DNA of 64,000 nt, taken from NCBI GenBank assembly GCA_022497155.1, contig MU385710.1, forward strand, positions 1,674,001 through 1,738,000. Direction: 5' to 3'. The stretch is from Whalleya microplaca. Lineage: Eukaryota > Ascomycota > Sordariomycetes > Xylariales > Xylariaceae. A program made the translations under genes and the position numbers. Positions 24,197 to 35,107 of this stretch are shown piece by piece; within the stretch, counting starts at the first letter, position 1, and the number at the start of each line of letters is the position of its first letter. The notes below the pieces were generated by a model. It had not been told where the DNA came from. It saw only the letters and a list, made by a program, of their open reading frames with translations, and searched no databases.

Positions 24197-24691
24197 CTAG
24201 CAGTGCAGAAGAGGCTACACGCCATCGCAATGGATTGCGATATTCCAATATACGGGAGGAAGGAAAAAAGCAAATAGAGAGCTGAGAATTCCGTGCACAC
24301 AAGTCAATTATACCAGTCCTGTGAGGACATACATTGGTCCATTGAGTGACTATTTGTACTATCTGTAATATAGTAGTAGTGCATCTGTACCAGACCTGGG
24401 CCATACCATATAACCGCAACCGCCTGATGGGTGTGACTAGCTACTGTATGTCTATCAGACCGAGTATCACTTTTCTTCTTCTTCCTTTCCTCTATGGGAT
24501 CGATCCATGGTGACAAATCCTCACTCAGTCCAGCCCTGCCCTAAATTGCACACACGGGCATAGTCACAAACTCACTCCCGAGCAACATATCAACTGATGA
24601 AAAATTATAAAGTGACATGTCGCCCTTTCCGATCCCAACGCCGCGCGCGCACACACACAAAGTACCACCCATGCTGCAAGCAGAAGGACTA
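24197..24691. other. Intergenic, convergent gene ends
   Basis: About 495 bp between the 3' ends of two convergent genes. A short CACACACA tract lies at about 24650. No gene seen. Confidence 0.6.
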
Positions 24692-26791
24692 CTAGTCCCC
24701 GGCACCGACATCCACGGGCTTAGGCAGCGCCTGCGTCTTGTCCGGACTCTCTCTAAAGGCCAGAGACGTCGACTGCAGGGAGTTCAGGGCAGGGGTCGAA
24801 GGAGGGCGTTGTTGAGGCTGGCCTTTGCCTGCTGCGGTGGCGTCTTGGTTGGCCGGTTCGGGGGTCGCTCGCTTCCGGGTTGTGGCAACGGATATAACCT
24901 CTTCGCTTCGCTCTTCCGGCGTATCGTCCTTTTTCTCATTGTCATGTGCCGGGGAGGATCGGGTCTTCGGTCCCCCCTTGTTGTACCGGTACTCGTTCAA
25001 ATCGAGTGCTGACGATCCATTGGTAGCGGCGCCGTTTTTCTTGGATGGTATCTTCAACTTCACCATCATGCTCTTGGGATTGTTGTCGAGGTCGTCATCG
25101 AGCATCTCTTCGTCTTCATCGAAGTCGTCCTCATCCTCCTCACTGTCCGCATCGGGAAGGTGATCTTCCTCCTCATCATCACCGAGCTCGGGCGAGCTGA
25201 CGTCGTCGTCGTCGTCGTCATCCATAGAATTGTAGCCCTTGGTCTTAGAGGATGCCCAGCCGTTCGTGCCATGGTTCACAGCAGCTGATCTTCTGGGTCT
25301 GCCGCTAGGTCCCACCGAGGACTCCTTCGAAGTGACACCGGCATTCTCTTGGGTAGGGCTCGTTGTGACTATGTTATTGGACGCATCTACCGTCATGCGC
25401 GACGGGGCTTTGATCTGCCGACCGCTGGCTGTGGTGACAGGAGCAGCAGGTTCGGCGGGTGTAGTCGTGCCCGTGTTCCGAGTAGATCGGCGATTATTGG
25501 TAGAGTCAGACAGGAAATCTTCGTCGTCAGAGTAGGTATACTTCATACGTTTCCCTCTCGTTCGACCTTCGTACATAGAAAAGCCGGGCTCGGGGCGCTT
25601 GAACTGTTCCTTGCGCAGAAGGCGGTATTCGCGTCGCTTGCGCTTCTCTTCGGTAGCTTCGAAGCGAGGTATGGCCGCGAGCATCTTCTGGGCCAGCTTC
25701 TTCGCCTTGGGACCGCCATCGGCGTTTTGCAGCTTGTCAACTAGTACCTTCAGCTCCTCGATGCTCCCGGCCACGCTCCACCATGTTCGATTGAAACCCG
25801 CCGGGTTACTCTCGCGATAGACTCGGAAGTTGGTATCGTCTAGGCCTTCGATCAGAAAGTACCGACGCCTGTCACTGTCTGCGCCCCATGGCTGCACGGA
25901 GAGAGGCTGGTTGAGGTCGTCTTCGTGTCGGTTGCCCTTGTATGATTGGTTGATTATGGCCTTGACCGCATCCGAGGACGAGAGGGTCCAGATAACAAGA
26001 GTCCGTAACAAGGTGAGCTAGGTAGCGAAGTTATGTTAGCTTTGATGCCGCTGCATTGTTGCAATATCGAATAAATGATAATAACAATAATAAAAGGATG
26101 GTACGTACTCTTTCGGTGGGACCCATAGCTGTGAATGTCTTGCCACCAGACAGAGGGTTCTTATGTTCCCAATCCTTCGCCCATTGATTCTTGTGGGAAG
26201 AAATCGCATCTTCGAGGGCTCGATTGTAGTGTCCAGGCCTAAAGGTAGCTCAATGTTAGCGCCTGTAGCTATTCGGGTCTTAGGTGCAGCTATGGCGTCA
26301 TACTTCACATCCTGCTTGCGGTTCAACAGCAAGCCCAACACAGCACATAGGAAATGCTCGATACGCTCGCCCGGTGTAGATTCGGTGACATCGCGTTCCA
26401 ATTCTTGCGGGCCGAAGTTGGCTAGGGACTTGGGGAGGGAGTCGTTGAATCGGCTGCGGAACATTACAATGAACTAGAAGTGATTAGCTCGTGAATACTC
26501 GTAAATACACGCGACATTTCGCGTTTTCAACCTGGTGATGACGTGGTTTTCACATACTGCAATGTCTGGATTGTCGGCGAGAACATAGTCGTGAGGGGGT
26601 GAAGGAGATCGTTTGCGCGGTGGCGGAGAGGCCTCTTTCTCGGGCTCGGCAGGCTTGGTCCCCTTGGGCAGCTTATGGAAGAACTTCAGAATGCCCTTCT
26701 CGCGCTTCAACTGAATGTCCCCCTCATCTTCAGAAGGAGCGGACGACAACGACGATATGGATGAGAGCTCACTGGACTCGTCATCGGCCAT
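24692..26791 (-). CDS. WHIM-domain chromatin-remodelling accessory protein
   Basis: Nuclear protein with a WHIM-type fold, found in ISWI-complex partners such as RSF1-like and Ioc-type subunits. Four exons: 26558-26791, 26304-26473, 26109-26238 and 24692-26017, giving about 619 aa, with all junctions in frame. The N-terminus is acidic/Ser-rich (MADDESSELSSISSLSS). The helical core runs from FIVMFRSRFNDSLPKSLANF through GERIEHFLCAVLGLLLN. The WHIM signature SDRRRYFLIEGLDDTNFRVY followed by RTWWSVAGSIEELKVLVDKL is clear near residues 225-275. The C-terminal ~330 residues are disordered, with alternating basic patches and long acidic runs (DDDDDDD, DEEEDHLPDADSEEDEDDFDE), typical of histone-binding tails. 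The specific complex is uncertain. Confidence 0.82.
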
Positions 26792-29309
26792 GTTGTGCGG
26801 TTGTCTGGGTGGTATGTGTTATGGTTTTGTGTGTTGGTTGAAGGTGGGAGGTGGAGTGTGGAGGTTAGAGAGAAGGTGGAAAGGTCAAGGTCGAACAGCA
26901 CACGAAATTGGTCAACGCTAAAAATTACACCCTTACGCTTGAGCCGCACATCAACCAGGGGGCAGGAAGAGCAGTTTTGATAGGCTACCTAGGCTGGGTA
27001 TTTGTTAAGCTATATAACAACCGAGATGGTCCATTGCTCGGCTGATAAGGTAATCCAGTGCCCTCCAGCCAGAGAATCCCTTGAAACCCTTTGTCGTCCC
27101 TCGACCTAGTCCCAACCTCAGTATTGCCCTGGTGGCCAGCCCGTCTGCCAGGCAGCCAGGGTATCTGTTGGAGGCAGGACCGTAGATCAACGAAGCCATC
27201 CTCCAATTTGTAAGCCACACACCGCAATATCATCAATACCACCTATTGACGATAACAAGCAAAAAGGTCCTCCTGACCGGTCATCTCCAGGGCCTAGGTA
27301 ATCCGATGCCATTTCTTCACCAAAATCGGATAATGCGTAGGTATGACAATTTTGTTGGCAACGATGCACTGCTCAACAGTTTCCATACGATAGATATATT
27401 GTGGTGAGTCAATTGACTCAGTCTGACGGAATGCAAGATGGCCCCAGATGATGGCTCTGGGCAGCCCCACTGTCGAGTGCAGTAAGTCATATCGGGAGTT
27501 GATGCCATAGAATCCAACCTTACCTCAACTTAATTGAATTGTGCAACATCTCGACGGTCCGGTTTTAGGCGGGTCATATGCCCCGTATCTTGCCGTTGCA
27601 TTGCGGTCAAGAGCACAGTTCCTTGGCTCCACCTCGGTTTGGAGCAACGGAGACCACACCCGGCAGAATTCCAACGGAAATCTCCCCCAAAAATGAGGCT
27701 ATCGCGAACAGCTCAAAACTGCTACATGCTTCTTGTTGAGGATGGCAGATAATGCACGGCAACCTAGACGGCTAGTAAGTAGCAGAAAAATGCTGCAGAT
27801 GAGCAACCTTAGGCACAACTGCTCATACAGCGATAATGCCAATAAATTATCATTGGAAACCGCGGTTTTCTTGGAGTGCTCGTCGTTTTTTTACTCCCTC
27901 TTCCGCTTTACCCTATAACGTGTTTGACAGGGAAGCTGGGCAACCGCTGCAATGATTTTGTACCAATGCTAGGATTCGCCACTGAGAGACCCTCAGCTTT
28001 CACGATGAGTTGTGCACTTCCGTATTTGTTTGTAGGGCAAGTAGACGGTGAAGACGAGCCCAGTCATTCGTGCCAATCCACTTGAAACCCGTACTGGCTC
28101 GCGAAGTATAGGTTTGGATTAAACCTGTTATAAACAGCTCACACACTGTATTCCGATTTGTTGGATGGCTGCTTGGCCTGGCAGCAACACAAAATTACAG
28201 CGCTTATGCTGCTTCGGAACAAACAAGTCTGGCTCAGATCTGTGTCGTTCATGACTGTGATAGGCCCTTGCGCCCACAACCATCGTCTTGACAAGCAAAA
28301 ATGCCGGAGCTGGCACCTATATACCAGTTGTTCCAATGCTGCATCAGTACCAAGCAGACGATAGATGTTGGAACAAATTATCAGGAACGCACGCTCATGT
28401 ATGAGGGTGGTAGTGGAGCTGTGGACGGAAGCAGGAGCGGTCGCTCAACTGTGTCTCGCCAGTGTGCCAACGCATTTTGGCTGGCAGTCTAAACTGACGA
28501 TCCCGTCCACCTCTCAACGTGCCGGTCCTGGCCTCGCCACAAACCAACATTATCAAGCAGCCTTGATGGTTTAGTCTCTGAACAGGCCAACTTAGCAGTG
28601 TGGTGAGGGCATTGTCGCAATTCTTTATATAGGAATTAGCAACTGCAGCTATCTCACAGAGCAAATACTTCAGCCGGAATATATGCACTTGATTTATCGT
28701 ATCAAGGGTGCTGGTAGGCGTTGCTGGTAGTCCAACTGCCGAGCGAACTGGATTGACGTGTTGTTTTCGGGATGAGCACGATGTGGCTCGCCGTTCGGGT
28801 TATCGGTCGGTCAGCTGAGGTCAGTGCAGGCAGAAGGGTTCCCAATGTTCCCACACACAGACCACAAGGCGGTCGATGATTTTTGTTTGCGAAAAATCCA
28901 ATTTAGCGCCACGCCGTGGCTTAGCACTCACTTCAGAGGTAAGAGGTACATACATGTAGCCGTAGCTGCACAGTACGCAGTAGCTGCACAGGAGGTAATT
29001 AGGTAAAACATCCAACTTTATTAGCAGGTATACCAGGTACCCCGTACCCAGCCTTACCTTGGTCAATGAGTGACGTACCGCCGTACCCTGTACCTGTCAA
29101 TTTGCGTCTGACCCTGAGAGGGCGGAGTCCGCGCTACTGGATGTTAACGTTGCTGAACGCTCGCTTCCTTGTTTCTTTTTCCACTGCAAAATTTCCCTCG
29201 ACGCTTTCTCCCCTAACACAAATCGATCTTCAGCCAAATTGAAGACGATTCTGCCGTCTCCGCCAAACGATCGCAACCCATATAGATCGCTCATTGTCCT
29301 CTCGCCAAC
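26792..29309. other. Gene-free intergenic region, includes eRF1 promoter
   Basis: About 2.5 kb between the divergent WHIM-protein and eRF1 genes. No frame over 100 codons and no recognisable family. The eRF1-proximal part (28985-29095) is rich in GGTACC/TACC words (CAGGTATACCAGGTACC and similar), like other promoter-proximal DNA here. Confidence 0.5.
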
Positions 29310-30930
29310 ATGAGTGACGCTCAGGCTACCGAGGCCGAGAAGAACGTGAGCAACTATTTCGTCATTCGTCATTAGGCTCCCTAGCCCACCCCGCTCCCAC
29401 TTCTTCAGCAAGCTTGTCTCGTGGGCCAGCTAGCTGCTTCTCCTAACCTCCCCTATACTCTTCTATACTCTACTATTCTCTCTGCCGACAGTGATACAGT
29501 GATACTGGCAGATGCTGACAACGCGTGCGCCTGTAGATCGAGATATGGAAGGTGAAGAAGCTGATCAAGCGCCTCGAGGCTGCCCGGGGAAATGGCACCA
29601 GCATGATTTCTCTCATCATCCGTATGTAGAGTACCCCTCCCCCCGCCTTAAATCCGGGGCTACATGTTGACAATTAAATAGCTCCCAAGGATCAGATTTC
29701 GCGAATAGCCAAGATGTTGGCTGAAGAATATGTATGACATGGCCTCCACCTGTGGACTCTCCCGAGCAAATGCTGACAGTCCACCCATGGTAGGGCACCG
29801 CCTCGAACATCAAGTCTCGAGTCAACCGGCAGTCTGTGCTCTCCGCCATCACCTCGACACAGCAGCGACTGAAGCTGTACAACAAGGTCCCTCCGAACGG
29901 CCTGGTTGTCTACTGTGGTGAAATATTGACCTCGGAAGGAAAGGAGCGAAAAGTCAACATCGACTTCGAACCCTTCAAGCCTATCAATACTTCGCTCTAT
30001 CTTTGCGACAACAAGTTCCACACCGAGGCCTTGGCGGAGCTATTGGAGTCCGACCAGAAATTTGGTTTCATCATTATGGATGGTAATGGAGCTCTCTTCG
30101 GTACGCTCAGCGGCAACACTCGTGATGTCGTCCACAAGTTCTCTGTGGATCTGCCCAAGAAGCATGGTCGTGGTGGCCAGTCTGCTCTTCGTTTTGCCCG
30201 TCTGCGAGAGGAGAAGCGACACAACTACGTCAGAAAGGTAGCTGAGTTGGCTGTCCAGAATTTCATTACCAACGACAAGGTCAATGTTGCTGGTATTATT
30301 CTTGCTGGTTCTGCCGACTTCAAGAACGACCTCAATGCCTCTGACATGTTCGATAACCGACTGCAGTCTAAGGTTATCAAGGTGGTTGATGTATCCTACG
30401 GCGGCGAGAACGGCTTCAACCAAGCCATCGAATTGTCCTCCGAGACCCTGGGCAACGTCAAGTTCATCCAAGAGAAGAAGCTCATCGGCAAGTACTTCGA
30501 GGAGATCAGCCAGGATACTGGCAAGGTCTGCTACGGTATCGAGGACACGCTCAAGGCCTTGGAACTGGGTGCTGTGGAGACATTGATTGTCTTCGAGAAC
30601 CTCGAGATTACTCGATGGGCTCTGAAGGATGGCAAAGGCTCCGAGGTCCTTCTCCACACCACGAAGCTACAGGAGACGGGAGACCGATCCAAGTTCATGG
30701 ACAAGGAGACTGGCCAGGAAATGGAAGTCGTGTCACAAGACTCTTTCCTGGAGTGGATTGCCGAGCACTACAAAGATTTCGGAACAAACCTAGAGTTCGT
30801 ATCGGATAGATCAACCGAAGGCAACCAGTTCGTGAAGGGCTTTGGCGGTATTGGCGGTATTCTCCGCTACAAGGTGAACTTCGAGCAATTAGCTGAAGTA
30901 GATGATGACGATGACTACTACGACGATTGA
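29310..30930 (+). CDS. SUP45: Translation termination factor eRF1
   Basis: Class I release factor: recognises all three stop codons in the ribosomal A site and triggers peptide release, with eRF3. Four exons: 29310-29345, 29537-29621, 29682-29731 and 29794-30930, giving about 435 aa, the family's usual length. Motifs are all present: GTS (in [14 protein letters not shown]), NIKS (in [11 protein letters not shown]), YLCDNKF, the catalytic GGQ (in [18 protein letters not shown]), and the C-terminal [13 protein letters not shown] before an acidic tail DDDDDYYDD. The N-terminal exons are very short and the three 5' introns lie within the first ~58 codons. The stop is TGA followed by C, and three bases later a further intron begins (listed separately). 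The frame beyond the stop is open after splicing, which suggests readthrough-based control. Confidence 0.98.
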
Positions 30931-30933
30931 CAG

Positions 30934-31002
30934 GTTAGTTGTCCTCCGAGCATTGAAAATTCTGCCTCAGTATCCTGGTACTAATGTGAACTCTCGTTTT
31001 AG
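30934..31002 (+). other. Probable 3'UTR intron of eRF1, 3 nt after the stop
   Basis: 69-nt intron with donor GTTAGT, a perfect branch sequence TACTAA at 30978-30983 and a pyrimidine-rich CTCTCGTTTTAG acceptor. Splicing joins CAG to TTT with no frame change relative to eRF1. If retained, the same frame reaches TAA inside the branch site after 16 codons. The signals are as good as those of the coding introns in this window. Confidence 0.8.
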
Positions 31003-31254
31003 TTTGAGGAATCCCTCGTAGACAACGAGGGGAACGCTCAAGCAGTCTCGTCTAAGCAGGCACCTATCCTAGAGAAATCGGAGCGTCCGCTGCCGCATCC
31101 CCCCGCGGCCGGGCCAGTCCCAGAGCCAGCACAGAAGCCAAAGATAGCTTCGTTTGCGCAACGGCGTCTTATGAAATCTGGCCCAGCGAACTCAGAGCAC
31201 ACCGCCAGGCAGGTCGCGACACCTAGCCCGCTTCGGTCTATGATGACGGCTTGA
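31003..31254 (+). other. In-frame open extension downstream of the eRF1 stop (possible readthrough product)
   Basis: After splicing the 30934-31002 intron, the eRF1 frame is open for 83 codons before TGA at 31252-31254. The peptide begins FEESLVDNEGNAQAVSS and continues through KPKIASFAQRRLMKS to a Ser/Pro-containing end. There is no in-frame ATG before its middle, so it is not an obvious separate gene. It could be made only by reading through the eRF1 UGA, or it could be untranslated 3'UTR open by chance. I know no domain matching it. Confidence 0.45.
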
Positions 31255-32276
31255 GTTGACTCAATGGTATGGAGAAGAGGTACGCTGTATAACCGTTGAA
31301 TGTCGCAGTACACCGGCTAACATTCATCGGAAGATGCTGTGTAGTATCGGTGTCTGATGAGTCCAGAACGTTGGACCTGCCTTCAATCACAGGACTTCGT
31401 CCTCAGAACAGTTTGGGTGCACATTGTCATCACGGTCGCCTCGCTCCTTGCCCTGAAAACGCAAGAACTATTTACTTCTTCGCTTCCTGCGTGGCTGCGA
31501 ATTGCGTTTCAGCTCATCCAGGGCTTTGGACCTTGGGGAACGGACTTGACGGTGAAGAGTCGCCCAGATTATCATTCATTACGGTTCGCATGAGCCTTTT
31601 AGATAGTGCAATTGTACACACCAGTCGCTCGTTACGCATGAGAGTATTTGACTGGTCAAATTGATTCCATTAAATGAGGCGATCCCTTTCTCAGTAACAC
31701 CTCTGGATCTAACATCTAGTAACTACATGTACTTGGTGCCAAAGACTTTGATTTGTAGACCAAAGGGACATAATTTTCAACCGCTTATCACAGTTTGGAA
31801 AGCAGTAAGAACACTGGCTACCAAACTACCAACATATCAGTGGCGCAACCAATATAGTCTAGTGTGGATTATCCACAGGAGTGTCTCGGTACTGCAACTC
31901 TCGCTTAACGGAAAGAAGGGAAAAATAAAAATAAAAATAAAAATAAAAATCCAGTACTGCATGGAAGACTTGAATAAAATTCATCTGATGCTATTCACCT
32001 CCGCAGCCCACTTCAGCCAAATGTCGCGACCAATTACGTTAGATGACGCTTGTAGATCTAACTAGCACCGCACCGACTCAGATTCCTCAATTCGATTCGT
32101 TTTCAGTGAGTATGTAAGAAATAACAGATCTAACTACCCACTATATCATGAGAGGTGATACGGTATTGGCTGTTTTTTACGCATCACGATCAAGCCTCTT
32201 CACCTCATGAGTTAGCTGCGTTCCTCGATTCTGTTTCTGTTCTGCTACTCCTAGACGCATATTGAGACTTCACATA
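31255..32276. other. Intergenic region between eRF1 and prephenate dehydratase genes
   Basis: About 1 kb without a gene, holding an AAAAAT hexamer microsatellite (listed separately). The short plus-strand frames near 31296-32065 show no family features. Confidence 0.55.
31921..31950. repeat. (AAAAAT)5 microsatellite
   Basis: Five perfect head-to-tail copies of the hexamer AAAAAT, in intergenic DNA. Confidence 0.95.
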
Positions 32277-33704
32277 ATGGAGTTCAGCGATGAGCATAAG
32301 AATGATGGCCCCGCGGGGTCGAGTGCAGCAAAACCGGCCGTTTGTTTCTTGGGACCGATCTCGTCTTATACGCATCAGGTACGGGAAACTTAGTCTGATA
32401 CAGACTGGTCACAATCGCTTTAGAATTTGAGCTAACAGCATATTTCTCCCATTCACAGGCAACGCTGGAGACCTTCCCAGCAGATAAGTTTGACTTAGTG
32501 CCGGTCACAACCATCAAAGGTGAGTGAGCTCGTCATCGTTACGGGTCATATTGTTCCGTCCAGGGAAGAGAACGAGCAACATGAATGAAATGAGATGGAA
32601 TGAACCACGGGCTCACATCCGCCAGACATCTTCGACACGACCCAGTCCGGCGCGGCAACCTACGGCGTCGTGCCCTTCGAGAACTCGACCAACGGCTCCG
32701 TGGTCTTCACCCTCGACCACTTCGCCGACCGCCACGGCGCATACCCCGACCTCTCCGTGTGCGCGGAGATCTACCTGGACGTGCACCACTGCATCGTGGG
32801 CCATATCCCAGCTTCCTCCCCCTCCCACTCTCACACTCACTCACAGCCCCCACCGGCATCATCCTCTGATTCCCCCTCACCACTGCCAGCCACCGGAACC
32901 GAAGCACCACCCCAGGACCAGGACGAGGACGCAGACTCACCCCCCATAAGCGGACAATGCACGCCGACGGCTTCGGAACCGCACCCGCTGGCCCCGCGCG
33001 CGCGGCCCCTGCACCCGCTGACGCACGTGCGGCGGCTGTACAGCCACCCGCAGGCGTTCGGGCAGTGCACGCGCTTCCTGGGCGCGTACCTGCGGGGCGT
33101 GGAGACGGTGGACGTGAGTTCGACGTCGCGGGCCGCTCAACTAGTCAAGGAGGAAGGGGATGAGGGGAAGTGCGATTCAGCGGCGATCAGTAGCGCCGTC
33201 GCGGCCGAGATGCTGGGGCTGGATGTGCTGGCGAGGGATGTCGAGGATAGGGAGGATAATACGACGAGGTTTTTTGTGCTGAGGAGGGGGGCGGGGAGGG
33301 AGGGGAGTGTGGTTGGGGGGTTGAGGAGGAGGGGGAGGAGGCGGGATGGGGTCAAGGATGATGGTGAGGAGCAGACCCAGCAGGAGGGGTCGAGTTCACC
33401 ATCAGACGCAACCTCCGTGCTCGCGCGCACGAAGTCCCTGGTCTCCTTCACGGTGCCGCACCGGAGCCCGGGCGCGCTGGCGGACGTGCTGGAGTGCTTC
33501 CGGCGGGGCGGGCTGAACCTGACGAGCATCAGCAGCCGGCCGAGCCTGGCGGAGCCCTTCCAGTACATCTTCTTCGTCGAGTTCGAGGGCCACCGCTTCG
33601 AGGACCCCGAGGGCCGCGTCGACGGCGTCCTGCGCGCCGTCGCCGAAGTCGCCCGCGGCTGGCGCTGGCTCGGCAGCTGGGAGAATATGATGATGCGGCG
33701 GTGA
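32277..33704 (+). CDS. PHA2: Prephenate dehydratase with C-terminal ACT domain
   Basis: Converts prephenate to phenylpyruvate, the committed step to phenylalanine, in the cytosol. Three exons: 32277-32378, 32459-32519 and 32626-33704, giving about 413 aa. The N-terminus has the canonical VCFLGPISSYTHQ, ATLETFPAD follows after intron 1, and after intron 2 comes the substrate-site segment TYGVVPFENSTNGSVVFTLD. The catalytic TRF motif is present as NTTRFFVLRR. The ACT regulatory domain is recognisable at SFTVPHRSPGALADVLECF and LTSISSRPSLAEPFQYIFF, which normally binds phenylalanine for feedback. Two low-complexity insertions enlarge the enzyme: about 70 Ser/Pro/His-rich residues inside the catalytic domain (nt ~32803-33012) and about 45 Gly/Arg then Ser/Gln-rich residues before ACT. 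Exon 3 is markedly GC-rich. Confidence 0.94.
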
Positions 33705-35107
33705 TGATGAAAAAAGCAAAAGCATCAGCTCAGGTTACTAGGTACTGACTTGTGTCAATATGGGACAAAGTAATGAGGAGTATGTATAGTGACTTCATTA
33801 GTGCAAGGTGAAGAAGCTATAGGAAGGTGGCAGAAGCCCTGATCTATACATGTATAGGCAGGCGGCCGGCCATATGCAGGCCCATACCCTCCTCAGCCCT
33901 GTAGGGCGTATCTTAACAGCTTGGATTGAATTGATGCGAGCAAACGCCGTAAACCACCAGGGCCGATCCAGGGCCGATGCCCGGGAGTAAAATTTATAAG
34001 GCCTAATAAAATCCGTACTTGCAACTCTCCTGGTGTAGCAGCGGGGCTTCCGAGTCCTGCTTTGACTGTGCACCTTGAGGGTCTTGGATCGATCCCACTC
34101 GGTAGAGCAATTTTCAAGTGGTAGTATCATTCAAAAAAAAAAAAAAATTTTTTTTATTATAATTATTATTATTATCGGAATTTCTATATTTGGGTCGAAG
34201 ATAATTTCCAATTTTTTAATATAAGGTCGATAAGCTTTCCTTAAGCAACGAAGGCTTTATTTTTAAGGCCTTATAACTTTACAAAAGTTATTGCCAATTT
34301 ACTAAAGGGATTATAGCTTCTCCCCCCGCCCCATGGATCTGAGGAAGAGGGAAGGGGCGTCTTGATTACCTAGGGCTGGCTGGAGGGATAAAGGGGCTTG
34401 GGGTTAGGATGGTGCTTGGAAAGAGCGAAAGGGGGCATATTAGAACGTGGATGATCACACCACGTGCGGATGTGTATATAGAAACGAGCTCATCTAGACA
34501 GAGGAGTAAAGTCAGAATATCAGATATGGTGTAGTGAACCGACTCACCTCCGGAGTAGTCTTTCCGCCCTTGAAGGGTTTCAACTGTGGGAACCTTGTCT
34601 AGTAGACGACCAGAGACACCTATATCTAAGAGCTATTCTACTTGGTGGAACCGAAGGCCCCAGTCAAGCCCGAGGCTTCTTCTGGCAGAAGTACGGTATG
34701 AAGTTCTAGGCTGAGGCTGATTTTCTGCTTTCAGAGACCGGTTATAGCCAAGGACTTACAGAGATGCCTACGCTTCAATTCGTATACGTAGGTAACGCGT
34801 TTGAGCAGGGGACCTCAAAGTGGATGGCTTCCGGCACCACATAGCTCACCAAATATCCCTATCAGACATGAAAAACTTGGTATCATCACTTTATTTATTC
34901 CGAGCCATGTGGCCGGAATGGACTAATAACACAGATGGATATGTTCCACGGTTGGCCGTATTTGAACAATGCTTGATGATTACTCCAACCGAGCCCAGCC
35001 GCCTTTGCCTTTGCCCATCTAAAATTATTCTACAGGACCGCATAAAAAGGCCTCATGCCATTGACGCCCCCCCTCCACGTCAAGAGTCAGTCAACACATT
35101 TCGTCAT
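33705..35107. other. Intergenic region with tRNA-like/SINE candidate and AT-rich block
   Basis: 1.4 kb between convergent genes. It contains a pol III-like unit at 34019-34114 and an A15T8/ATT-rich block at 34133-34320. The remainder shows no gene. Confidence 0.5.
34019..34147 (+). mobile_element. Candidate tRNA-derived SINE or tRNA relic
   Basis: A pol III-style layout is visible. TGGTGTAGCAG at 34031-34041 fits the internal A-box pattern. GGATCGATCCC at 34086-34096 resembles the B box with one main mismatch, at a tRNA-like spacing of about 55 bases. A TTTT follows at 34111-34114. The ends (TTGC... and ...GCAA) are partly complementary, as in an acceptor stem. An A15 run follows at 34133-34147, as in a SINE tail. 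The body does not fold into a functional tRNA by eye. No second copy is in this window, so mobility is unproven. Confidence 0.4.
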
